From Acidobacteriaceae bacterium (GTDB lineage Bacteria; Acidobacteriota; Terriglobia; Bryobacterales; Bryobacteraceae): a stretch of 64,000 nt of DNA. A program made the position numbers and the translations under genes. Under the pieces are notes generated by a model that worked only from the letters and a program-made list of their open reading frames with translations, ran no database searches and had not been told where the DNA came from. Of this stretch, positions 19,504 through 27,349 are shown one piece after another (positions within the stretch are counted from its first letter, which is position 1; the number at the start of each line of letters is the position of its first letter). Location: positions 1 to 64,000 of the forward strand of contig JAFATG010000222.1 of the NCBI GenBank assembly GCA_019244055.1, given 5' to 3'.

Positions 19504-22200
19504 ATGGCCGAACAACGCTACGCCATCCTGATCGGCAACAGCAATTATCTGCCGGAAGCAAATCTTTCGCCGCTCCGCTGCCCCGCGCAAGACGTGAAGG
19601 GTTTCGGCGATCTTTTGCAGTCTGAGAAGCACGGCCCTTATCAAGTCGAGCGACTGCTGGATAAGCGGCACGACGATGCGCTCGACGTCATTTACGACAC
19701 TCTCCAAAAAGCCGAGCGCGACGATCTGGTCCTTATTTATTACTCCGGACATGGTAAGCCGGACTTCAACGGGGAACTCTATCTCGCAACGGCGAACACC
19801 TCGGAAAAGCGGCTGCTCCGAACCTCCGTTCCGATTCGCGAGATCGCCGGCTATATGGAAAAATCCAAATCCCGTAAGATGGTGCTGATTCTGGATTGTT
19901 GCTTCAGCGGCGCCGCCGGAAGGGTGTTTGCCAAGGGAAACGCGGCGGAGCAGGTTGCCCTCTCACTTCCTCATGGCCGCGGCACTTACGTTCTGACCGC
20001 CTGCGGGGATGTACAGCTTGCAGAGGAGAAGGAAGGCGACCAATATAGCCTTCTGACCAAGTACATCATCTCGGGTATCAGCGAGGGCGGAGCCGACAAA
20101 AACGAGGACGGAAATATTTCCATGTACGAGCTGACCACCTACGTGCAGGAACAGCTCGAGCTCGCCGGTTGCACGCAACGTCCACAGAGTAAGACCATCA
20201 ACCAGGAACTCGGAGACCTCGTGATCGCGAGAACAGGCCGGCCGAGCGGTATCGTACGCAGAAACCGGGTCCGCAGTGAAATCTTCAATGTGGCGAAGCA
20301 GTATCCGAGGTTCCCCAAGAATCTAATGGATATTGCTCTCAACGTCGTCGACGTAACGGGAAGCGCTCCGGACCTCCAGCGCCGCTATGACACCTGGGTG
20401 GACCAACTGGATGCGAAGCGCTCCGATCCCGATGAGCTTCTGGGCGAACTGATCAATGTGATCGTGGCCTATCAGGTTGCGGAGGAGAAGGCGCCCAACA
20501 AGCCGGAAGAGATCACGTCCATCAAACCGGACGCCGCCAAATCCGCTCAGGGCTCCGACAGCAATAGGAGGGGGCAAAACGAGAACTCTACTCAAGAGGA
20601 AACAGCTGTCAAGCGCGAAGAGGAACAAGCCGATCAGCGCCGGAATCCCGAGGAGGAGCACAAGTACGCGGCCGGTACCGGTGATCCCGCTTCAATGAAT
20701 AATCTGGGCATCATGTACGAGAAGGGCCAAGGCGTCCCGCAGGATTTCGCCAAGGCGCGCGAGTGGTATGCCAAGGCCGCAGCCCGCAATTACGCGACTT
20801 CCATGTATAATCTCGGCTCGTTGTACGCGAACGGATCGGGCGTGCCGCAAGATTATCGGACGGCTCGCACCTGGTTTGAGAAGGCGGCGGCTCTCGGCCA
20901 GTCAAATGCCATGTACAAGCTCGGGTACATGCACTCGAACGGTCAGGGCCTGCCGCAGGATTTCGTCAAGGCGCGCGAGTGGTACGAGAAAGCGGCTGTG
21001 GCCGGCCAAGCCACTGCCATGTACAATCTCGGGATCCTATACGCCAACGGCCAGGGAGTCGACCGCGATTATGAGAAGGCCCGCCACTGGTACGAGAAGG
21101 CTATGGACGCTGGATACAAGCTGGCCGCTAATAACATCGGCGTCCTGTACGCGAGTGCCCAGGGCGTCCCTCAGGATTACGTGAAGGCTCGGGAGTTGTA
21201 CGAAATTGCCGCGGCAGCCGGAAGTACTACCGCCATGAGCAATATCGCTGCGCTGTACGAAAAGGGGCAGGGAGTTGAGCAGGACTACGGAAAGGCGCGC
21301 GAGTGGTATGAAAAGGCCGCCGAGGGCGGAATGCCCAGCGCGATGTACGATTTGGGTGTCCTCCATTACAACGGCCAAGGCGTTCCGAAGGACTACGGTA
21401 GAGCGCGCGAATGGTACGAGAAGGCCGCTGCTCTTGGCCACGCCGTCGCCATGTACAACCTCGGCGTCATTTACGCCAATGGCCAGGGAGTCCAACAGGA
21501 TCTGGACAAGGCCCGGCACTGGTATGAAAAGTCTGCCGAAGCTGGTTATCCCACCGCCATGTACAATCTCGGGGTCGCCTATGCCAATGGACAGGGCGTG
21601 CCGCAGGATTTCGCGAAAGCTTCGGCTTGGTATGAAAAAGCTGCCCACGCCGGCGACTCCACGGCGATGTACAATCTCGGCGTCTTCTTCGCCAATGGCC
21701 AAGGCGTGCCCCAGGATTTTGGCAAAGCGCGCGAATGGTATGAGAAGGCGGTAACGGCCGGGTACACGCTAGCGGCGAATAACCTGGGAGTTCTCTATGT
21801 GAACGGCCAGGGCGTGTCCCAGGATTTCGGCAAAGCACGGCAATGGTATGAGGTCGCGATTGCCGCCGGGAATCCCACCGCCATGAACAATTTGGGGGCT
21901 CTTTACGATAGGGGCCAAGGCGTAGAACAAGATTCCAATGAGGCCGTGGAATGGTACCGAAAGGCGGCCGCTGCCGGGCACTCAAGTGCCATGTACAATC
22001 TCGGCCTCGCCTATGCGAATGGACAGGGCGTCGAGCAGGATTTAGATACTGCCCGTAGCTGGTATGAGAAGGCCGCTGCTGCCGGAAACATGAGCGCAAT
22101 GTACAGTCTTGGTGTTCTTTACGCGAACGGCCAAGGCGTTACGCAGGACTTTGAGCGGGCTCGTCAATGGTACGAAAAGGCGGCTGGCGCGGGTCAGTAA
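19504..22200 (+). CDS. Caspase-like (peptidase C14) domain + helical linker + 14 Sel1-like repeats
   Basis: 898 aa; catalytic His motif LIYYSGHGKPD, Cys motif MVLILDCCFSGAAG; then repeated AMYNLGVLYANGQGVPQDFxKAREWYEKAA. Confidence 0.93.
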   Translation: MAEQRYAILIGNSNYLPEANLSPLRCPAQDVKGFGDLLQSEKHGPYQVERLLDKRHDDALDVIYDTLQKAERDDLVLIYYSGHGKPDFNGELYLATANTSEKRLLRTSVPIREIAGYMEKSKSRKMVLILDCCFSGAAGRVFAKGNAAEQVALSLPHGRGTYVLTACGDVQLAEEKEGDQYSLLTKYIISGISEGGADKNEDGNISMYELTTYVQEQLELAGCTQRPQSKTINQELGDLVIARTGRPSGIVRRNRVRSEIFNVAKQYPRFPKNLMDIALNVVDVTGSAPDLQRRYDTWVDQLDAKRSDPDELLGELINVIVAYQVAEEKAPNKPEEITSIKPDAAKSAQGSDSNRRGQNENSTQEETAVKREEEQADQRRNPEEEHKYAAGTGDPASMNNLGIMYEKGQGVPQDFAKAREWYAKAAARNYATSMYNLGSLYANGSGVPQDYRTARTWFEKAAALGQSNAMYKLGYMHSNGQGLPQDFVKAREWYEKAAVAGQATAMYNLGILYANGQGVDRDYEKARHWYEKAMDAGYKLAANNIGVLYASAQGVPQDYVKARELYEIAAAAGSTTAMSNIAALYEKGQGVEQDYGKAREWYEKAAEGGMPSAMYDLGVLHYNGQGVPKDYGRAREWYEKAAALGHAVAMYNLGVIYANGQGVQQDLDKARHWYEKSAEAGYPTAMYNLGVAYANGQGVPQDFAKASAWYEKAAHAGDSTAMYNLGVFFANGQGVPQDFGKAREWYEKAVTAGYTLAANNLGVLYVNGQGVSQDFGKARQWYEVAIAAGNPTAMNNLGALYDRGQGVEQDSNEAVEWYRKAAAAGHSSAMYNLGLAYANGQGVEQDLDTARSWYEKAAAAGNMSAMYSLGVLYANGQGVTQDFERARQWYEKAAGAGQ
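20668..22187 (+). repeat. Tandem Sel1-like repeat array, 14 copies of a 108-bp (36-aa) unit
   Basis: Counted directly from the translation; every unit is 36 aa without gaps. Confidence 0.93.
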
Positions 22201-22201
22201 T

Positions 22202-22357
22202 CTAAACCATCCGGCGCCGCGCGAAGGTTCCCAGTACGAGGCAGAAAGGGACGCCGATCCAATCGACAAGCTTTACCGGATTACCAGGAAGTAGACCGAA
22301 AACCAGGTTTACTGCCGCAAGAAATAGAAATAGATTGGACCAGCTTTTCCGAGCCAT
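22202..22357 (-). CDS. Small (51 aa) membrane protein
   Basis: MARKSWSNLFLFLAAVNLVFGLLPGNPVKLVDWIGVPFCLVLGTFARRRMV; good SD GGGAGG before ATG at 22357; two hydrophobic segments. Confidence 0.6.
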   Translation of the reverse strand: MARKSWSNLFLFLAAVNLVFGLLPGNPVKLVDWIGVPFCLVLGTFARRRMV

Positions 22358-22567
22358 AAAAACCTCCCTGGGACCAGACTCTCGCCAAAGCGACGTTTTG
22401 TGCAATGGGGTAAGGAGTTCCAAGAGTTTGGCGTAGCGAGAAAAGTACCAGCCGCAGGGCATGGGTGTCTGCTTGATCGCATCGTTGCGCGTATGCACAC
22501 AAGTTCCTGCAACCTGACGAGCGAATCAGAAGCGCGCGGCTGGTGCAGTAAGATACCAGTCAGTTCC

Positions 22568-23761
22568 ATGAAGACAAACAGACGCGCTTTTCTGATGGCC
22601 AGTGGACTTACGGCTGTCGCGGCCGCGCGAGCCATCGGTGCCAATGACGTGATCCGCATCGGCGCTATAGGATGTGGCGGACGCATGCGTACCCTGGTCG
22701 GTTCGGCTGACAAAGCCGGCGGTTCTCAGCTAGTTGCGGTCTGCGATGTCTACGAGCCGCGCCGCGAGGAATTTCTCGAAAGATCGGGAAATGAGGCCAC
22801 CACGCATCTCGAGTACAAGGAAGTGCTCGCCAAACCCGATGTCGATGCCGTTATCATCGCTGTGCCCGATCATTGGCATCTGCACATTGCCTGCGACGCC
22901 CTGGCCGCCGGTAAGGATGTCTATCTGGAGAAACCCATCACGCACACGCTTGAGGAAGCGGAGCCTCTCATTCGCGCCGTGCGCTCTTCCAAGCGCGTAT
23001 TTCAATCCGGCATGCAACAGCGGAGCTGGGTTCACTTCCAGAGCGCCGTCGACTTAATCCAGGGCGGCAGCCTGGGACGCATTACACAGGTCCGCACTTA
23101 TTGGTATCAGAATTACAACGCGTGGCTGAAGAAACCTGCTGACCCGGCATTGCTCGATTGGAAGCGGTGGCTCGGCCCCGCGCCGGACCAGCCGTTCACG
23201 CAAGAAAAATTCGGCAATTGGCGCTGGTTTTGGAACTTTGGCGGTGGCGCTATGACCGACCTCTTTACCCACTGGATCGATATTGTGCAGTGGGCCATGA
23301 AGACCCCGGAACCGAGCGTCGCGCAAACGATGGGCGATCGCTATTACTTCGAACAGTGGGATTGCCCCGATACCATCCAGGCCGCGTTCCGGTATCCTGG
23401 CTTCGAAGTCGGTTATGAAGGCACCATGGTGTCTTCTATTGACGACGGAGGTCTTGAGTTTCGCGGTACAGAGGCGACTATCAAGCTCAATCGCGGCGGT
23501 TTCCAAGTGTACCGCGAAGGAGTTCGCGATAATCCGATCGCGAGCGAGCGCAGTTTCGAAGACGGCACGATCGACCACATGCGTAACTTCTTCGATTGCG
23601 TGCGGAACCGGAAGGAGCCGAATGCGCCAGTCGAAGCGGGTGTGGCGGCGGCCCGCTCCGGACACATCGGCAATCTGGCCCTGCGCCGGGGCGAAAAGGT
23701 AACGTGGCCGCTGAACTCAGAGCAGCCCGGATCTGGCCATAGAAGCGCCACGCCAGCTTGA
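22568..23761 (+). CDS. Gfo/Idh/MocA family oxidoreductase with Tat signal
   Basis: KTNRRAFLMASGLTAVAAARA; IRIGAIGCGGRMRTLVGSAD; KDVYLEKPITHTLEEA. Confidence 0.93.
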   Translation: MKTNRRAFLMASGLTAVAAARAIGANDVIRIGAIGCGGRMRTLVGSADKAGGSQLVAVCDVYEPRREEFLERSGNEATTHLEYKEVLAKPDVDAVIIAVPDHWHLHIACDALAAGKDVYLEKPITHTLEEAEPLIRAVRSSKRVFQSGMQQRSWVHFQSAVDLIQGGSLGRITQVRTYWYQNYNAWLKKPADPALLDWKRWLGPAPDQPFTQEKFGNWRWFWNFGGGAMTDLFTHWIDIVQWAMKTPEPSVAQTMGDRYYFEQWDCPDTIQAAFRYPGFEVGYEGTMVSSIDDGGLEFRGTEATIKLNRGGFQVYREGVRDNPIASERSFEDGTIDHMRNFFDCVRNRKEPNAPVEAGVAAARSGHIGNLALRRGEKVTWPLNSEQPGSGHRSATPA

Positions 23762-23810
23762 ACCCGCGGATTGGCTTCTCGGGGGTCTCTATTCACGGGA
23801 AAATAGCAGA

Positions 23811-24353
23811 ATGCCGAAACCGGAAACTTCCACGCCAGGATCCTTCGCCATCGAGCAATACAAAGCTCGTATCGCTGCATTTGTCGAGGGCAAGGATCCC
23901 ATCGCCGTGCAACGTGAGTCGCCGAAAGCCCTTGCCCGCCTGATCGAAAACATTCCAACGGAGAAGCTAAAGCAACCGCCGGCCCCGGGGCGGTGGTCGA
24001 TCGCTGGAATTCTTGCTCATATGGCCGAGGCAGAGGTCGCGAGCAGTTGGCGTTACCGGCAAATGATCGAGAATAGCGGTGCAACCCTTTCGTCATTTGA
24101 TCAGAATGAATGGGCGAGACTGGGCGATTATGATTGTTGGGAACCTCGGAACGCTCTCGACATGTTTCGATTGCTGCGTGAGGCCAACCTTCGGCTGTTT
24201 GACAAACTAACGCCAGACGACTGGCAGCGGTTCGGCACCCACGTGGAACGAGGGCGAATGACGGTAAGAGATCTCGTATCTCAGATGGCCGGCCACGACC
24301 TGAACCACATGGATCAAGTGCAGAAAACAGCAGAGGGTCTCAAGACGGAGTAG
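23811..24353 (+). CDS. DinB-like superfamily protein
   Basis: PGRWSIAGILAHMAEAEVASSWRYR...VRDLVSQMAGHDLNHMDQV. Confidence 0.85.
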   Translation: MPKPETSTPGSFAIEQYKARIAAFVEGKDPIAVQRESPKALARLIENIPTEKLKQPPAPGRWSIAGILAHMAEAEVASSWRYRQMIENSGATLSSFDQNEWARLGDYDCWEPRNALDMFRLLREANLRLFDKLTPDDWQRFGTHVERGRMTVRDLVSQMAGHDLNHMDQVQKTAEGLKTE

Positions 24354-24443
24354 CTATTCGGCTCTCACCGTTGCGGTCGATTCCTCAGGCCGTCCGCATC
24401 GTTGTCCTATCTGCTCAAATCACTACCTGATCAAAATTGCCGC

Positions 24444-24466
24444 TTGACTGTCCTATTTAAATAGTA
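24444..24466 (+). promoter_or_regulatory. Putative promoter/operator of the GntR-slipin operon
   Basis: TTGACT (24444-24449), TAAAAT downstream, and a perfect palindrome CTATTTAAATAG at 24453-24464 between them. Confidence 0.55.
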
Positions 24467-24480
24467 AAATATGATTCTAG

Positions 24481-24900
24481 ATGAGCGGCTCATCAAATTC
24501 GCGTAGAGTTTTCCAGTTCCATTTGGACCTGCAGAGCGGGATGCCGGTTTACCGCCAGATCATCGATCAGGTTACCGGCGGGATCGCTTCGGGAGCCCTC
24601 TCCCCCGGTGATCAGCTTCCCACGGTCCGGCAACTGGCGGTCGATCTGGCGATCAATCCCAACACGGTTATCCGCGCCTATCGCGAACTCGAGATCCGAG
24701 GCGTGCTGGACACTCAGCAAGGCACGGGAACTTTCATCAGCCGGCAAAGGATTCAGCGAGATGATGCCGAACGGCAGCGCCGGTTAAATCAGATGGTCAC
24801 CGAAATCGCGGCTCGTGCGGGCTCGGCAGGGTTCACGATCGATGAATTGATCGACCGCCTTCGCGAAGTACATAGCGAGGAAGGGAAAAAGAGGAGATAA
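24481..24900 (+). CDS. GntR-family (YtrA-like short) regulator, copy 1
   Basis: PVYRQIIDQVTGGIASGALSPGDQLPTVRQLAVDLAINPNTVIRAYRELEIRGVLDTQQGTGTFIS. Confidence 0.93.
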   Translation: MSGSSNSRRVFQFHLDLQSGMPVYRQIIDQVTGGIASGALSPGDQLPTVRQLAVDLAINPNTVIRAYRELEIRGVLDTQQGTGTFISRQRIQRDDAERQRRLNQMVTEIAARAGSAGFTIDELIDRLREVHSEEGKKRR

Positions 24901-24905
24901 GTATT

Positions 24906-25385
24906 ATGTGGCGAGATCAAACTAGAAATCACGTAACTGGAATCGCCGTGGCACTGTGCGCAATCTGCGTGGGCGTGGCCGCTTGCTTTACGGCGTCGCG
25001 TAAGGTTTTCCAGGTCCATCTGGACCTGCAGAGCGGGAATCCTGTTTACCGCCAGATCATCGATCAGTTTACAGGCGGAATCGCTTCGGGCGCACTCGCC
25101 TCCGGGGATCGGCTCCCCACGGTCCCGCAACTTGCGCTCGATCTGGCAATCAATCCGAACACGGTTCTCCGCGCCTACCGCGAACTGGAGATCCGAGGCG
25201 TGCTGCATACCCAACGTGCTGGAGCTTTCATCAGCCGCGAAAGGACTTATGCTGAACGTCAGCGCCAGCTAAATCAGATGGTTACCGAAGTCGCCGCTCG
25301 CGCGGGTTCGGCAGGCTTCACGGTCGATGAATTGGTCGAGCGGCTTCGGAAAGTACACAGCGACGAAGGAAAGAAGAGGAGATAA
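24906..25385 (+). CDS. Chimeric membrane-anchored GntR paralog, copy 2
   Basis: N-term MWRDQTRNHVTGIAVALCAICVGVAACFTA matches the slipin N-term; the rest is a close copy of GntR copy 1. Confidence 0.88.
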   Translation: MWRDQTRNHVTGIAVALCAICVGVAACFTASRKVFQVHLDLQSGNPVYRQIIDQFTGGIASGALASGDRLPTVPQLALDLAINPNTVLRAYRELEIRGVLHTQRAGAFISRERTYAERQRQLNQMVTEVAARAGSAGFTVDELVERLRKVHSDEGKKRR

Positions 25386-25387
25386 GT

Positions 25388-26263
25388 ATGTGGCGAGATC
25401 GAAATAGATATCACATAAGTGGAATCGCGGTGGCACTGTGCGTGATTTGCGTGAGCCTGGGTGCCTGGCTTACATCAGTGCGAGGCAACCAGGCGCCAGT
25501 AATTGCTGGCGCGGTGATCGGCGCCTATCTGTTGTTCTCGATCAAGGTCGCAGACCAGTGGGAGAAAGTGGCAGTGCTGCGGCTGGGGCGTTTCACAGGG
25601 CTAAGGGGGCCCGGCATGTTCCACGTCATCCCGATAATTGATCGGCTCAGCCGGTATGTCGATCAAAGAGTCCGGGTTGCCAGCGTAACGGCCGAATCAA
25701 CCCTGACGCGTGACACCGTTCCTGTCAATGTTGACGCGATTGTGTTCTGGCTAGTGTGGAATGCCGAGAAATCGATTCTCGAAGTCGAAGATTTCGTCCA
25801 GGCCATCACGATGAGTGCTCAAACAGGCCTGCGAGAGTCCATTGGCCGGCACGAATTGGCCCAGATGATTACCGAACGCGAGTCGCTCGGCCGCGAATTG
25901 CAGCACATTCTGGACGAGAAAACGAATCCTTGGGGCATAACCATCCAGTCGGTCGAGATTCGTGATGTTCGCATCCCGCAGGCATTGGAAGATGCGATGT
26001 CGCGACAGGCACAAGCTGAACGCGAGCGCCAGGCGCGCAACATTCTCGGACAGGCCGAAACGGAGATTTCAGAAAAATTCTCCCACGCCGCCTCTACGTA
26101 CCAGAACAACCCCGTTGCGCTTCACTTGCGCGCAATGAATATGCTGTATGAAGCCATTAAAGAGCGGGGCTCGATGGTGATTGTGCCCTCTTCGGCTGTC
26201 GAAACGATGGGCTTAGGCGGTACGCTCGCCACGGCGGCGCTCGGCGGCGCTAAACCTGCTTAG
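25388..26263 (+). CDS. Slipin/stomatin (SPFH/band 7) family protein
   Basis: EKVAVLRLGRFTGLRGPGMFHVIPIIDRLSRYVDQRVRVASV...LQHILDEKTNPWGITIQSVEIRDVRIPQALEDAMSRQAQAERERQARNI. Confidence 0.95.
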   Translation: MWRDRNRYHISGIAVALCVICVSLGAWLTSVRGNQAPVIAGAVIGAYLLFSIKVADQWEKVAVLRLGRFTGLRGPGMFHVIPIIDRLSRYVDQRVRVASVTAESTLTRDTVPVNVDAIVFWLVWNAEKSILEVEDFVQAITMSAQTGLRESIGRHELAQMITERESLGRELQHILDEKTNPWGITIQSVEIRDVRIPQALEDAMSRQAQAERERQARNILGQAETEISEKFSHAASTYQNNPVALHLRAMNMLYEAIKERGSMVIVPSSAVETMGLGGTLATAALGGAKPA

Positions 26264-26300
26264 CTTGGCAACGCAAATCTTAAGACGGTAACTTATTTAC

Positions 26301-26801
26301 ATGCGCATCGCCGAAATTTTGATTCAAGACTTTGATCCCGAGATCGCAAGCACACGCCGCACTCTCGAACGCATTCCCGAGAACGATCCGCAGTGGAAAC
26401 CGCATGAAAAATCCATGGCTATCGGACGCCTCGCGCTGCACGTTGCCACCCTTCCTGACTTCTGTACGCGCATGCTCACTAGCGACGAATTCAACATGGA
26501 GGTCGAGAAGTTTCCCGATCTCAAATTCCAGTCCACGGCACATCTGCTGTCTGAATTGGATCGCGCTGCTGCTGAAACTAAATCGCACCTCGCCGCTGCT
26601 TCCGACGAGCACCTCCAAAAGCCCTGGAAGCTCTTGTTCGGCGATCGCGTGATCGTAGACGGCCCGCGCATGGTTCTGTATCGCACGATGTTTCTCAACC
26701 ATATCGTGCACCACCGCGCTCAGTTGGGAGTCTACCTCCGGCTGCTCAACATCCCGGTTCCCGGCCTCTACGGCCCTTCTGCCGACGAACCGTTCGTGTG
26801 A
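26301..26801 (+). CDS. DinB-family protein
   Basis: KPHEKSMAIGRLALHVATLPDF...LNHIVHHRAQLGVYLRLLNIPVPGLYGPSADE. Confidence 0.9.
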   Translation: MRIAEILIQDFDPEIASTRRTLERIPENDPQWKPHEKSMAIGRLALHVATLPDFCTRMLTSDEFNMEVEKFPDLKFQSTAHLLSELDRAAAETKSHLAAASDEHLQKPWKLLFGDRVIVDGPRMVLYRTMFLNHIVHHRAQLGVYLRLLNIPVPGLYGPSADEPFV

Positions 26802-26851
26802 TTTGAGCGAGGGCGCAGCATTCGCGATTTAACATTAGAGAAAGCGCTCAC

Positions 26852-27349
26852 ATGGCTACAGCCGCAGAAAAGCTCACGGTCGCCGAATTTGAGCGGCAGT
26901 ACGGTCAAGTCAAACCGTATTACGAGTTTTGGCACGGAGAAGCTCTACAAAAGTCGATGCCAACGTGGCTGGATGCTCTGCTGCAAAAAATCCTGATGGA
27001 TCTCTTATCGGAAGCTGGCTACAAGCCAGAGTCCGAGGTCAAGCTGAAGATCGACCCCGAGTTTCACGCCATTCCGGACGTCATTGCTACGCGCGGCCGA
27101 ATCGAATTGCCATACCCGACAAAATCCGTGGAGGTTGTGGTCGAGGTTCTGTCTGACGACGATCCCACGTCCCGGATTTTGACAAAATGCAGGGCCTACC
27201 AAGATTGGGGCTTCGCGCAGATCTGCGTTGTCGATGCGAAGAGTCGCATTGTATTCCGTTGGGCCGATCATCGGTTGGAAGAGGTGAATGTGTTTGCTTC
27301 TATATCCGTCGAGCGAATCTGGTCTGCTTTAGATCAGGCCCTCGCCTAA
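26852..27349 (+). CDS. Uma2-family (DUF820) putative endonuclease
   Basis: PDVIATRGRIELPYPTKSVEVVVEVLSDDDPTSRILTKCRAYQDWGFAQICVVDAKSR. Confidence 0.85.
   Translation: MATAAEKLTVAEFERQYGQVKPYYEFWHGEALQKSMPTWLDALLQKILMDLLSEAGYKPESEVKLKIDPEFHAIPDVIATRGRIELPYPTKSVEVVVEVLSDDDPTSRILTKCRAYQDWGFAQICVVDAKSRIVFRWADHRLEEVNVFASISVERIWSALDQALA

Noticed and set aside
21037-22099. Long minus-strand ORFs (21037..21702, 21467..22099) antisense to the Sel1 array
   Set aside because: They are by-products of the in-phase 108-bp repeat; the sense strand codes for a clear Sel1 protein.
23413-24096. 227-aa minus-strand ORF across the Gfo/Idh/MocA and DinB genes
   Set aside because: Shadow ORF of two recognisable plus-strand genes.
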